Shown: positions 35,921-45,813 of the stretch, one piece after another
How the letters are laid out: each line of letters begins with the position of its first letter
How positions within the stretch are numbered: position 1 is the first letter of the stretch
NCBI GenBank assembly: GCA_964415085.1
Contig: CAYPYI010000004.1
Coordinates: forward strand, 1 to 56,849
DNA from: CAYPYI01 sp964415085
GTDB taxonomy: Bacteria > Bacillota > Clostridia > Tissierellales > Tissierellaceae
Direction: 5' to 3'
Length of the DNA stretch: 56,849 bases
Notes under the pieces: model-generated
Seen by the model: the letters and a program-made list of their open reading frames with translations, nothing else
The model's database searches: none
Told to the model about the DNA's origin: nothing
Position numbers and translations under genes: made by a program

Positions 35921-36397
35921 CTAAATTTTAATAACTAATCTCATAAGTGAGATACTTTGTCTTGGAATAACTCTTTCAGTTTCGTCTTCTTCTACAATCT
36001 TTATATCTTCTTCATTATAGTCAATAAGTTTTCCTTCAAAATTCTTAACATTATCTATAGCTTTATATAATCTAACCTCAATATCTTTATTTAAATTTCT
36101 TCTTAAATCATCATTTGTAGATATAGGTCTATCTAGGCCAGGTGATGACACTTCTAAGTAATATGCTCCCGGAATAAGATCTTTCTCATCTAAGATTTCA
36201 CTAACCTTTCTAGCTATCATCTCACAATCGTCTACCCCTACACCAGTTTCATTATATATAAATATTTTTAAGAAATAATCTCCAAATTCTTTCATATATT
36301 CTACTTCTACTAATTCATAACCCATATCTACTAAAACAGGCTCAACCAAAATTGATGCTTGTTTTATTATCTCTTGTCTACTTAAATTTTTTCCCAC
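35921..36397 (-). CDS. rimP: Ribosome maturation factor RimP
   Basis: A 158-residue factor for 30S assembly. YLEVSSPGLDRPI at about residue 85 is diagnostic. It heads the rimP-nusA-rnpM-infB-rbfA-nrnA-truB-ribF operon. A terminator-like hairpin ends only about 38 bp upstream, leaving little room for a separate promoter, so some transcription may come from polC. Confidence 0.96.
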   Translation of the reverse strand: MGKNLSRQEIIKQASILVEPVLVDMGYELVEVEYMKEFGDYFLKIFIYNETGVGVDDCEMIARKVSEILDEKDLIPGAYYLEVSSPGLDRPISTNDDLRRNLNKDIEVRLYKAIDNVKNFEGKLIDYNEEDIKIVEEDETERVIPRQSISLMRLVIKI

Positions 36398-36424
36398 AAC
36401 ACCACCCCCTAAAATATGTGTTTC

Positions 36425-36458
36425 TACAAAAAATCAAGAGTGGGATTAACCCACTCTT
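36425..36458 (-). terminator. polC terminator just ahead of rimP
   Basis: AAGAGTGGG (36436-36444) and CCCACTCTT (36450-36458) with loop ATTAA; on the minus strand GATTTTTTG follows. Strong stem and T-tract. Confidence 0.85.
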
Positions 36459-36518
36459 TCTCAGTTGAAAATTTCTATCTGTATTCTCATACCATTGTAT
36501 CATGTAATACTGAGTAAA

Positions 36519-39500
36519 TCAAATATTAAAAAGGCTTATTTGATTACTCTCAGGCAAGTCTTCCAAGCATCCATGAGTTGAAAGTGCTTCTACAACAGTT
36601 TTTGTTACTTTAGTCCTTTGTACAAGGTCTTCTATTGATATAAACTTATCTCCTACACGTTCTTTTACAATGTTTCTTGCTGCATTCTCCCCTACACCTT
36701 CAAGTCCTTTAAGTGGAGGTAGTATCTTACCATCTTCTATTAAGAATTTATCACTATCTGACTTATATAAATCTACCTTTAAGAATTCATAACCTCTTGC
36801 ATACATCTCTCTTACAACCTCAAGTACTGTTAATAAATTCTTCTCTTTAGCTGTTATATCATTTCCCATATCTTCTAATTCTTTTATTTTAACCTCTACA
36901 GCTTCTTTTCCTTGTAATATAAGTTCTGCATCAAAATCTGCAGCTTTTGTTGTAAAATAGGTTGAATAAAAAGCTTGAGGATGATGTACTTTAAAATATG
37001 CAATTCTAAATGACATCATAACGTAAGCTACAGCATGAGCTTTAGGGAACATATATTTAATCTTTTCACATGAATCTATATACCAAGGAGGTAATTTTAC
37101 TTTCCTCATTGCTTCTATATCTTCATCTGGTAGTGGCTTTCCTTTTCTTACTTTCTCCATTATCCAGAATGCTTTTTGCTTATCCATTCCTGCATTAATT
37201 AAAGTAAGCATAATATCTTCTCTTGTTGAAATTACATCTGATAGTTCAGCCATATTACTTCTAACTAAATCTTGAGCATTATTAAGCCAAACGTCTGTTC
37301 CGTGTGACAATCCACTTATTCTTACAAGTTCTGAAAATTTAGTAGGTTTAGTATCAACAAGCATTTGTCTTACAAATTTCGTACCAAATTCAGGTATACC
37401 CAAAGTACCCACTTTAGAGTCAATATCTTTAGGGTCTACATTTAAAGCTTCTGTAGATGAGAATATACTCATAGTTGACTTTTCATCTAAAGGTATATCT
37501 AGCGGATTTACACCCGTAAAGTCTTCTAAATTTTTTATAATCCCAGGAACATCATGTCCTAGTATATCAAGTTTTAATATCTGACTACTTATTGCATCAT
37601 AGTCAAAATGTGTTGTTATTACTCCTGAATCTTTATCATTAGCAGGATACTGTATAGGTGAAAAATCAAATATTTCTTTATGCTTTGGAACTATCATTAC
37701 ACCACCTGGATGTTGCCCTGATGATCTTCTTACTCCTGTGCACCCTTTAACAAGTCTGTTAGTTTCAGCCGGATTTACATTATCCCCTGACTGTTCAAAA
37801 TATTTCTTTACAAATCCATATGCTGTTCTTTCTGCTATTGTACCTATTGTACCGGCTCTAAAAACATATCCTTCACCAAATAACTCTTCTGTATATTTAT
37901 GTGCATTAGATTGATATTCACTAGCAAAGTTTAAGTCAATATCCGGTTCTTTATCTCCTTCGAATCCTAAGAAAACCTCAAAAGGTATATCATGTCCATC
38001 TTTTATTAGTTGAGTATTACATTTAGGACAATTCTTATCTTCCAAGTCACTTCCTGACTCTATTACTCCACCTTCAAAAAACTCACTGTATTGACAATTA
38101 GGACATACATAGTGAGGCGCTAGAGGATTTACCTCTGTTATACCACTCATAGTTGCAACAAATGATGAACCAACAGATCCTCTTGATCCTACAAGGTAAC
38201 CATCCTCAATAGATTTCCAAACTAGCTTTTGAGCTATTATATACATGACTGAATAACCATTTTTAATTATTGCATTTAATTCTCTATCAAGTCTTGCTTT
38301 TACTATCTCTGGTAGTGGATCACCATAGACTTCATAAGCTTTTTTATAAGTTATAGTTTTTAAATCCTCATCAGACCCTTCTAGTACTGGAGGGAAAGTT
38401 CCCTTTGGTATTGGTCTTATTCTATCTATTAGTTCATTTATTTTTTTAGGATTATCTATTACTACCTCTTTTGATATATCCTCTCCAAGGTATGAAAATT
38501 CTTCAAGCATCTCATCTGTAGTTTTAAAATATAAAGGGGACTGATTATCTGCATCTTTAAATCCTTGACCTGCCATTAGTATTCTTCTATATACTTCATC
38601 TTCAGGCTCTAAGAAATGAACGTCTCCAGTTGCCACTACAGGTTTATTATATTTTTTACCTAGCTCATATATTTTCTTATTTATATCTTGAAGTTGAGTA
38701 ATATCTTTTAATATTCCTCTTTCTATTAAATGCATGTTGTTTCCAATAGGCTGTATTTCTAAATAGTCATAAAAATTCACTATATTTCTAATTTCATTAT
38801 AACTTGCATTTTTAAGTATAGCGCTATATAACTCTCCTGCTTCACAAGCACTTCCTATAAGCAAGCCCTCCTTATATTCCTCTAATAAGGACTTTGGAAT
38901 ACGTGGATTTCTATAGAAGTGATCCATATGGGACTTTGAAACTAATTTGTATAAGTTTTTTAGACCTGTTAAGTTTTGTACCAATAGTACTATATGATAA
39001 GGTCTACTTTTATCTACAGAATTGTTTCTACTTGAAATATTATTTATTTCATCAAAGCTTGTTATATTTCTTTCTTCCAATGATTCTAATATTTTTACAA
39101 ATATCTCTGTTGTAGCTTGAGCATCATCCACTGCTCTATGATGATTTTCAAGGCTTACTCCTAGATGCTTTGCAAGTGTATCTAATTTATGATTTTTAAG
39201 ATTAGGAAAAACGCTTCTTGCAAGTTCTAAAGTATCAAGTACTGGATTGTTAAGGCTTAAGTTATTTAGTCTTAACTTTTCCCTAATAAATCCTATATCA
39301 AAAGCAGCATTATGAGCTACTAATACATCTTCTCCAATAAAATCATAAAATTCATTAATAACTTTTGATATAGTAGGTTTATCTTTAACCATATCATTTG
39401 TAATACCTGTAAGTTCTGTTATGAAAGTAGGTATGTTTTTTTCTGGGTTGACTAGCTGACTAAATTTATCTATAACTTTATTATCTTGTATTTTTATGGC

Positions 39501-40796
39501 GCCTATTTCTGTTATTCCATCATTAATTGGTGATAGCCCTGTAGTCTCTATATCAAAAACTATATATGTGTCATATTTCTTAGATGAATCATAATTTTCA
39601 ACAACTTTTTTAGCATCATCTACAAGATAACCCTCTAAGCCATAGATTACTTTTATATCATGTTTTTCTGAAGCATTCATAGCCTCAGGGTAAGCTTGAA
39701 CCACACCATGGTCAGTAATTGCTATTGCTTCATGGCCCCAGTCTTTTGCTCTTTTTATAGCTTCAGATACATTTAATGAACTATCCATAGCACTCATTTT
39801 TGTATGAAGATGAAGCTCTATTCTCTTTTCTTCCGCTAAGTCTAATCTTACATCTTTTTTAACTTTTTTTAGAGATCTAAACATCATAGATTTCATTCTA
39901 GCAAAAGGATCATAGTTTACATCACCTTCTAACATTACAGAATCTCCTACACTGACATTTAATAGAAAGTCATCTATTTTATCTTCATTTAAGAAAATTT
40001 TAGCTGGCATTGAATCTGTATTATCTGTTATATAAAGAGTAACTATCATTCTATTACCTCTTATTTCGCGAGTCTCCATATCGAAAATCTCACCTTTAAT
40101 AGCTACATGACCACTTTCTATTGTAACTTCATTAATAGGTAAACTTGATATTGTTATATTCTTACCAAATGTATAGTTATTAACTTTTTCACCTTTTGTT
40201 GTTCCTTTTCCTGAAGATTTGCTTCCTATATCTTGTTGTGATTGTATGACTATTTGTTTTGAAATTTCTTGCTCTTCTTTTATTTTTTCTTCTAAAAATG
40301 ATTCACAATCAAAATCCTCTTCTTCAATTTCTTTTAAAATTAAAGATAAAGAAAATTCATTCTTAATTTTTTCTTGTAAATAAGCTATAAGTCCATTTCT
40401 TTTAATAGAACTTGTAGCTATTTGATTTGTTACTTTAAGAGTTAATTTATCTTTTTCTAATACGAATCTTATACAGTCTATCCAAGACTTACTAGACGGT
40501 GTCTTTTTCAAAATAACCTCTTTTAAGTTTCGTTCATAATTTATAAATACATCTTCCTCTTCTAAATCACAATTATATTTTATCTTAATTTCAATTTTTA
40601 AATCAGTAAAAAGCTCTTTAAATAAATTATTTAAAAGAGCTTCATCACTTAACTTTATTATATTATCTGCTAATATGTTAACAATCATTAAATTTTCATC
40701 TTTTATAATTGTTACATTGTAAATCTTTATATTGTAATTTAGTAGGCAGTTATATTTTTCATCCCTAATTATTTCTTTTAAATCTATTTGTTTCAA
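36519..40796 (-). CDS. polC: DNA polymerase III alpha subunit, Gram-positive type (PolC)
   Basis: A 1425-residue replicative polymerase with proofreading. Order: variable N-terminus and OB fold (about 220-320), PHP domain (RIELHLHTKMSAMDSS near 327, AITDHG), an inserted DnaQ-like exonuclease (VFDIETTGLSP near 412, HNAAFDIGF), the four-cysteine zinc element (CPNC ... CPKC, about 895-925), the palm with EPDIDLNFA near 950 and the C-terminal helix-hairpin region. Start is TTG at 40796 behind AGGAGG. It follows ispG and ends in its own terminator. PolC marks the organism as a Firmicute. Confidence 0.98.
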   Translation of the reverse strand: MKQIDLKEIIRDEKYNCLLNYNIKIYNVTIIKDENLMIVNILADNIIKLSDEALLNNLFKELFTDLKIEIKIKYNCDLEEEDVFINYERNLKEVILKKTPSSKSWIDCIRFVLEKDKLTLKVTNQIATSSIKRNGLIAYLQEKIKNEFSLSLILKEIEEEDFDCESFLEEKIKEEQEISKQIVIQSQQDIGSKSSGKGTTKGEKVNNYTFGKNITISSLPINEVTIESGHVAIKGEIFDMETREIRGNRMIVTLYITDNTDSMPAKIFLNEDKIDDFLLNVSVGDSVMLEGDVNYDPFARMKSMMFRSLKKVKKDVRLDLAEEKRIELHLHTKMSAMDSSLNVSEAIKRAKDWGHEAIAITDHGVVQAYPEAMNASEKHDIKVIYGLEGYLVDDAKKVVENYDSSKKYDTYIVFDIETTGLSPINDGITEIGAIKIQDNKVIDKFSQLVNPEKNIPTFITELTGITNDMVKDKPTISKVINEFYDFIGEDVLVAHNAAFDIGFIREKLRLNNLSLNNPVLDTLELARSVFPNLKNHKLDTLAKHLGVSLENHHRAVDDAQATTEIFVKILESLEERNITSFDEINNISSRNNSVDKSRPYHIVLLVQNLTGLKNLYKLVSKSHMDHFYRNPRIPKSLLEEYKEGLLIGSACEAGELYSAILKNASYNEIRNIVNFYDYLEIQPIGNNMHLIERGILKDITQLQDINKKIYELGKKYNKPVVATGDVHFLEPEDEVYRRILMAGQGFKDADNQSPLYFKTTDEMLEEFSYLGEDISKEVVIDNPKKINELIDRIRPIPKGTFPPVLEGSDEDLKTITYKKAYEVYGDPLPEIVKARLDRELNAIIKNGYSVMYIIAQKLVWKSIEDGYLVGSRGSVGSSFVATMSGITEVNPLAPHYVCPNCQYSEFFEGGVIESGSDLEDKNCPKCNTQLIKDGHDIPFEVFLGFEGDKEPDIDLNFASEYQSNAHKYTEELFGEGYVFRAGTIGTIAERTAYGFVKKYFEQSGDNVNPAETNRLVKGCTGVRRSSGQHPGGVMIVPKHKEIFDFSPIQYPANDKDSGVITTHFDYDAISSQILKLDILGHDVPGIIKNLEDFTGVNPLDIPLDEKSTMSIFSSTEALNVDPKDIDSKVGTLGIPEFGTKFVRQMLVDTKPTKFSELVRISGLSHGTDVWLNNAQDLVRSNMAELSDVISTREDIMLTLINAGMDKQKAFWIMEKVRKGKPLPDEDIEAMRKVKLPPWYIDSCEKIKYMFPKAHAVAYVMMSFRIAYFKVHHPQAFYSTYFTTKAADFDAELILQGKEAVEVKIKELEDMGNDITAKEKNLLTVLEVVREMYARGYEFLKVDLYKSDSDKFLIEDGKILPPLKGLEGVGENAARNIVKERVGDKFISIEDLVQRTKVTKTVVEALSTHGCLEDLPESNQISLFNI

Positions 40797-40821
40797 AATA
40801 ATTCCTCCTACTTAGAAATAA

Positions 40822-41871
40822 TTATAAAGTATCTATATATTCTAATAGTTTATCTAGTAGTTCTTCTTCTTTTACTTTTTCTATTATTTCACCTTTTTTA
40901 AAGATTAAACCTTCTTTATTTCCACCTGCTATTCCTATGTCAGCTTCTTTTGCTTCACCTGGACCATTTACAGCACATCCCATTATAGCGACTTTTAATG
41001 GTTTATCTATATCTTTTAATCTTTGCTCTGCTATTTCTACCATTTTTATTAAATCTATTTTAGTTCTACCACAAGTTGGACAAGAAATAATTTCAATTCC
41101 ATCTTGCCTTAGATCTAATGATTTAAGAATTTCTTTAGCTACTAAAACTTCCTCTACAGGATCTCCAGTTAATGAAATTCTTATTGTGTCTCCTATTCCT
41201 TGAGATAATAATGAGCCTATACCAACTGCTGATTTTATTGTTCCTTGTCTAACAGGCCCTGCTTCTGTTATGCCAAGATGTAGAGGATAATCTCTCATTT
41301 TAGACATTTCTTTATAAGCTTTTATTGTTAGTGGTACATTACTTGCTTTTAGTGATATCTTTATATTGAAAAAATCCAGACTTTCTAAAAGTTCCACTTG
41401 TTCCAGAGCACTATAAACCATTGATTTCTCATTAACACCACCAAATTCATCTAGGTATTTCTGACTTAAAGACCCTGCATTTACACCTACTCTTATAGAG
41501 ATATCTTTTTCTTTGCATAATTTAACAATTTTCTCTACTTTATCTATTCCACCAATATTACCTGGATTAATTCTTAATCCGTCTACACCCTCTTCTATAG
41601 CATAAATAGCTAATTTATAATCATATTGTATATCTGCTATTATTGGTATTGAAATTTTTTCTTTTATTTTAGGAATAGCCTTTGCATCTTCTATATCAGA
41701 TATGGCCATCCTTATTATATCGCATCCTGCCTTTTCAAGTTCTAATACTTGTTTTACTGTGTTTTCTATATCTTTAGTTTGAGTATTTGTCATAGATTGT
41801 ATTGAGACTTTATTATCTCCACCTATTAATACTCCTCCTACATTTATTACTCTTGTCTTTCTACTTTCCAA
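40822..41871 (-). CDS. ispG: 4-hydroxy-3-methylbut-2-enyl diphosphate synthase IspG
   Basis: A 349-residue 4Fe-4S enzyme of the MEP isoprenoid pathway. Opening GGDNKVSIQSMTNTQTKD, cluster cysteines in ISCPTCGRT and IMGCAVNGPGEA, and the TIM barrel are complete. The start is TTG at 41871, eight bases after GGGAGG. It lies between rseP and polC. dxr, the earlier MEP-pathway gene that usually precedes rseP, is not here. Confidence 0.97.
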   Translation of the reverse strand: MESRKTRVINVGGVLIGGDNKVSIQSMTNTQTKDIENTVKQVLELEKAGCDIIRMAISDIEDAKAIPKIKEKISIPIIADIQYDYKLAIYAIEEGVDGLRINPGNIGGIDKVEKIVKLCKEKDISIRVGVNAGSLSQKYLDEFGGVNEKSMVYSALEQVELLESLDFFNIKISLKASNVPLTIKAYKEMSKMRDYPLHLGITEAGPVRQGTIKSAVGIGSLLSQGIGDTIRISLTGDPVEEVLVAKEILKSLDLRQDGIEIISCPTCGRTKIDLIKMVEIAEQRLKDIDKPLKVAIMGCAVNGPGEAKEADIGIAGGNKEGLIFKKGEIIEKVKEEELLDKLLEYIDTL

Positions 41872-41876
41872 AAAGA

Positions 41877-42884
41877 TTACCTCCCAAAAATTAAAGTAAC
41901 AATATCTTTATATGTTACAAGTAGCATAAGAGAAATTAAAAATAAAAATCCTATAAAATGAACTCTTCCCTCTTTTTCTGGATCTATAGGCTTTCCCCTT
42001 ACTAACTCTATTAATAAGAACATTAACCTACTACCATCTAGTGCTGGAATTGGTATTAAATTAAAAAATCCAAGATTTACACTTATCATTCCCATAATTA
42101 TTAATACATAAACAAATCCCATTTTTGTAGCTTCACCAATTCCACTTATCACACCAACAGGTCCACTTAGTGCTTCCGAACCTATTTCTCCTGTAAATAG
42201 CATTTTAAAAACATCTACTATGCTAATAAGTGTAAAATAAGTTTTTGTAAAACCACCTTTTATAGAAGTTATTAAACTTTTTTCTACTCTAGGTTGTACT
42301 CCTATTATAACACTTTCTTCATATTTTATAGTCTCTAATTTCATTTTTTCAATTTTGCCATCTCTTAATACCTCTACATTTAATACTTCACCTTCATCAA
42401 GTGTAGATATATTTTCTATTACATCTTCCCAAGAGTTTATATTTTTCTCATTAACCTTTACTATCTTATCGTTAACTTGAATTCCTGCAATCTCTGCTGG
42501 AGTATTTTCTATAACAGCGTCTACGGTATTTGTAGGGTTTCCTATCATAAAAGTAACTATTGAAAAAACAACTATAGCTAAAATAAAATTCATTATAGCT
42601 CCTGCAACAATAACACCTATTCTCGATACAACAGGTGCACTTTGAAAGCTTCTTTCATCATTTGAATCTTCATCTTCGCCTTCCATGCTAACATAACCAC
42701 CTATAGGTAGAAGTCTTAAGGTATACTTGGTTTCACCCTTATCCTTTTGTAATATTTTAGGACCCATACCTATTGAGAATTCATTAACTTTGATACCTAC
42801 TAATTTAGCTACTGCAAAATGTCCAAATTCATGAACCAATATTACTAACATAAAAATAAAAATTGCTGCTAAAGTCGTTTGCAT
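41877..42884 (-). CDS. rseP: Site-2 intramembrane metalloprotease RseP/RasP
   Basis: A 335-residue membrane protease that cuts substrates within the membrane. The zinc motif HEFGH is at residues 18-22 in the first membrane segment, a PDZ domain spans about 120-190 (AEIAGIQVNDKIVKVN), and the second metal-ligand site NLIPIPALDGSRL is near 280. In Firmicutes it processes anti-sigma factors, cell division proteins and signal peptide remnants. No anti-sigma factor is in this window. Confidence 0.95.
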   Translation of the reverse strand: MQTTLAAIFIFMLVILVHEFGHFAVAKLVGIKVNEFSIGMGPKILQKDKGETKYTLRLLPIGGYVSMEGEDEDSNDERSFQSAPVVSRIGVIVAGAIMNFILAIVVFSIVTFMIGNPTNTVDAVIENTPAEIAGIQVNDKIVKVNEKNINSWEDVIENISTLDEGEVLNVEVLRDGKIEKMKLETIKYEESVIIGVQPRVEKSLITSIKGGFTKTYFTLISIVDVFKMLFTGEIGSEALSGPVGVISGIGEATKMGFVYVLIIMGMISVNLGFFNLIPIPALDGSRLMFLLIELVRGKPIDPEKEGRVHFIGFLFLISLMLLVTYKDIVTLIFGR

Positions 42885-42899
42885 ATTTTCACCGCCTAT

Positions 42900-43673
42900 T
42901 TATAACAAAAAGTCTATTGAGTAGTATATTAACGGACCACAAAATATAATACTATCGAATCTATCTAATACCCCACCATGCCCTGGCATTAATTTACCAT
43001 AATCTTTAATTTGTGCAGTTCTTTTAATTTTTGATGCGACTAAATCTCCTAATTGAGATACTGCTGAACCTAAGGCTCCTATTATTATAAATTTCCACAT
43101 AGCTTGTTGTACAAAAAAATAATTAAAAATACATGCTAATAATATACTTCCTAAGATACCTCCTATAGAACCTTCTACACTTTTATTAGGGCTTACTTTT
43201 GGAGATAGTTTTCTCTTACCAAATAAGTTCCCAGCAAAGTATGCAAATGTATCTGATCCAAATCCAACTAAAAACACCAAAGCAATAAATATATTTTGAT
43301 CTAGTAAGTAAATATGCATAAGTGATAATGGTATGTATAATACCCCTAAAAGAGTAACGCCTAAATCATGAATTTTAATATTATCTTTAAATAAAAATTC
43401 AATTAACAATAAAAGTACCATTATAATTAATACAAATTGAAAACTTATTTTTTCAAAATAAATGGATATAAACAAACCTATGGTTGAAATATATCCTGCC
43501 CAATGTATAGGTTTATATTCAATGTTCTCTAAAGCTTTATAAAATTCATTAAGTCCTACTATGGATAAAAAAAGTGTGCCAAGGCCTAAAGTTAGTCCTC
43601 CTATTTTTATTACACCTACTAATATAACTATTCCAATTATTGCTGTGATTAATCTTACCTTTAAATCCTTCAT
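42900..43673 (-). CDS. cdsA: Phosphatidate cytidylyltransferase
   Basis: A 257-residue integral membrane enzyme making CDP-diacylglycerol, the precursor used by PgsA. Six to eight membrane segments; the C-terminal family signature is present as SQLGDLVASKIKRTAQIKD and MPGHGGVLDRFDS (about residues 205-240). It is four bases downstream of uppS. rseP follows directly, where dxr would be expected between them. Confidence 0.96.
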   Translation of the reverse strand: MKDLKVRLITAIIGIVILVGVIKIGGLTLGLGTLFLSIVGLNEFYKALENIEYKPIHWAGYISTIGLFISIYFEKISFQFVLIIMVLLLLIEFLFKDNIKIHDLGVTLLGVLYIPLSLMHIYLLDQNIFIALVFLVGFGSDTFAYFAGNLFGKRKLSPKVSPNKSVEGSIGGILGSILLACIFNYFFVQQAMWKFIIIGALGSAVSQLGDLVASKIKRTAQIKDYGKLMPGHGGVLDRFDSIIFCGPLIYYSIDFLL

Positions 43674-43676
43674 TGT

Positions 43677-44426
43677 TTATACGCCTCCAAATCTACGATC
43701 CCTTTTTTGATAATCTATTATAGCCTCTATGAATCTTTCTTTAGTAAAATCAGGCCATAATATATTAGAAAACCAAAATTCAGAATATGCAATTTGATAT
43801 AATAAGAAATTACTAATTCTTAATTCTCCACTTGCTCTAATCATTAAGTCTGGGTCAGGTTGCCCTTTTGTATATAAGTATTCCGAAAAAAGATTTTCAT
43901 TTATATCATCTATAGATATATTACCCTTTTGAACATCTTTTACTACTTCTTTAACGCCTTTTATTATTTCGTCCCTACCACCATAATTAAGTGCTATATT
44001 AAGTATTAATCCATCATTATTTTTTGTAGTTTCAATCGCTCTTTCTACTTCTTTTAAGGCTGTTTTTGGTAACTTACTTATATCACCTAGTGTTTTTATT
44101 TTAACATTGTTTTTATTTAGCCTGTCTAACTCTTTATTAATGAAGTACACTAATAATTTCATTAGACCTTCTATCTCTTTTTCAGGTCTTTTCCAGTTTT
44201 CTGTAGAAAAAGCATACAAAGTTAAGTGTTCGATACCTAATTGAGAGGCTTCTTCAACTATATCTATAACTCTTTTTACTCCTTCTTGATGACCAAAATT
44301 TCTAGGCATCATTCTATTTTGTGCCCATCTACCATTACCATCCATAATAACTGCTATGTGTTTTGGAAGTCTTTCAAAATCTATTAACTTTATTAAGTCT
44401 TCTTTTTTAAGATTTTCTTTACTCAT
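43677..44426 (-). CDS. uppS: Undecaprenyl diphosphate synthase
   Basis: A 249-residue cis-prenyltransferase that builds the C55 carrier for cell-wall synthesis. AVIMDGNGRWAQNR at residues about 25-38, YAFSTENWKRP and the C-terminal RASGELRISNFLLYQ / WPDF motifs are intact. The ATG follows AGGGGG. A strong hairpin ends about 20 bp before it. Confidence 0.97.
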   Translation of the reverse strand: MSKENLKKEDLIKLIDFERLPKHIAVIMDGNGRWAQNRMMPRNFGHQEGVKRVIDIVEEASQLGIEHLTLYAFSTENWKRPEKEIEGLMKLLVYFINKELDRLNKNNVKIKTLGDISKLPKTALKEVERAIETTKNNDGLILNIALNYGGRDEIIKGVKEVVKDVQKGNISIDDINENLFSEYLYTKGQPDPDLMIRASGELRISNFLLYQIAYSEFWFSNILWPDFTKERFIEAIIDYQKRDRRFGGV

Positions 44427-44445
44427 ATTTACCCCCTGTTTAAAA

Positions 44446-44471
44446 AAACCCCTTCTAAATAGAAGGGGTTT
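44446..44471 (-). terminator. Terminator between frr and uppS
   Basis: AAACCCCTTCT (44446-44456) and AGAAGGGGTTT (44461-44471) with a four-base loop, followed on the minus strand by TTTTA. It starts six bases after frr. Confidence 0.85.
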
Positions 44472-44476
44472 ATAAT

Positions 44477-45034
44477 TTATATTTCCATTAACTCGTCTTC
44501 TTTAGATTGTGCAATAGCATCAATTTCTGCTATGTACTTATCTGTAAGTTCTTGCATTTTTTCTTCTGCAGTTCTTTCTTCATCTTCAGTTAACTCTTTT
44601 GCTTTTTCTAATTTATTTATTTCTGTTATGCCTTCTCTTCTAATATTTCTTATTACAACTTTAGCATCTTCAGAGTTTTTTCTAACTGTTTTAGCTAGAT
44701 CTTTTCTTCTTTCTTCAGTAAGTGCTGGAATTTGTAATCTTATTAAATTAGCTTCTGTAGAAGGGTTAATTCCTAGGTCTGATTTTAAAATTGCTGTTTC
44801 TATAGCTGGTATTAATGTTTTATCCCAAGGTTGAATTGTAAGTTGTCTTGGTTCTGGTACAGAAATACTTGCAACTTGATTAAGTGGTGTATTTTGTCCG
44901 TAGTATTCTACAGAAATACCTTCTAATAAAGCTGGATTTGCTCTTCCTACTCTAACCTTTTGTAATTCTGTTTTAAAAGAATCAATTGACTCCTTCATTC
45001 TATCTTCACATTCTTTATGAACATCTAAATACAT
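44477..45034 (-). CDS. frr: Ribosome recycling factor
   Basis: A 185-residue RRF that splits post-termination ribosomes with EF-G. KVRVGRANPALLEGISVEYYG and PEPRQLTIQPWDK are diagnostic. It begins two bases after pyrH ends, an arrangement conserved in bacteria. Confidence 0.98.
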   Translation of the reverse strand: MYLDVHKECEDRMKESIDSFKTELQKVRVGRANPALLEGISVEYYGQNTPLNQVASISVPEPRQLTIQPWDKTLIPAIETAILKSDLGINPSTEANLIRLQIPALTEERRKDLAKTVRKNSEDAKVVIRNIRREGITEINKLEKAKELTEDEERTAEEKMQELTDKYIAEIDAIAQSKEDELMEI

Positions 45035-45036
45035 AG

Positions 45037-45750
45037 TTAGTCCTCCTTAACATGTGTTCCGATTTCTTCGCCTTTTACAACTTTAATAATATTTTCTGGT
45101 TCATCTATTCCAAAAACTATTAAAGGAATATCATTATCCATACATAATGATGTAGCTGTTGAATCCATTATTTTTAAACCTTTATTTAAAATATCAATAT
45201 ATGATAACTTATCATATTTCACTGCATCAGGATTTATATTTGGATCTGAATCGTATATTCCATCTACTCCTTTTTTAGCAAGCAATATAACTTCAGCTTC
45301 TATCTCAGCTGCTCTTAAAGCTGCTGCTGTATCAGTAGAGAAATAAGGGTTTCCAGAACCAGCAGCAAAAATAACCACTCTTCCTTTTTCCAAATGACGA
45401 ACGGCTCTTCTTCTTATATATGGTTCTGCTATTTCTTTCATATCAATAGCAGATTGTACCCTTGTATCCATACCCATGTTCTCTAAACCATCTTGTAATG
45501 CTAATGCATTCATAGTTGTTCCTAACATACCTATATGATCTGATGTACTTCTATCCATAGTTTTAGATGCAGCGCCTCTCCAGAAATTTCCTCCACCTAC
45601 TACTATAGCTACCTCAACACCAAGATCTACTATTTTTTTTACTTCTTTTGCTATTGATGAAATTGTTTCATCATCTATTCCTGACCCTTTTTCACCTGCA
45701 AGTGCTTCACCGCTAAGCTTTAGCACAACTCTTTTAAACACGGGTTCCAT
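45037..45750 (-). CDS. pyrH: Uridylate kinase
   Basis: A 237-residue bacterial UMP kinase of the amino-acid-kinase fold, making UDP. VVLKLSGEALAG (residues 8-19), VGGGNFWRG and GNPYFSTDTAAALRA are typical. It sits in the rpsB-tsf-pyrH-frr order. Confidence 0.98.
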   Translation of the reverse strand: MEPVFKRVVLKLSGEALAGEKGSGIDDETISSIAKEVKKIVDLGVEVAIVVGGGNFWRGAASKTMDRSTSDHIGMLGTTMNALALQDGLENMGMDTRVQSAIDMKEIAEPYIRRRAVRHLEKGRVVIFAAGSGNPYFSTDTAAALRAAEIEAEVILLAKKGVDGIYDSDPNINPDAVKYDKLSYIDILNKGLKIMDSTATSLCMDNDIPLIVFGIDEPENIIKVVKGEEIGTHVKED

Positions 45751-45783
45751 AAAAACACTCCTTTTTTTCCATAAACTGTTGAA

Positions 45784-45809
45784 ATGGAGAACAGAAACTG
45801 TTCTCCATT
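45784..45809 (-). terminator. Hairpin between tsf and pyrH
   Basis: AATGGAGAACAG and CTGTTCTCCATT form a perfect stem with loop AAA. The minus-strand continuation has only a short T-run, so it may attenuate or protect the mRNA end rather than stop all transcription. Confidence 0.6.
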
Positions 45810-45813
45810 ATAA

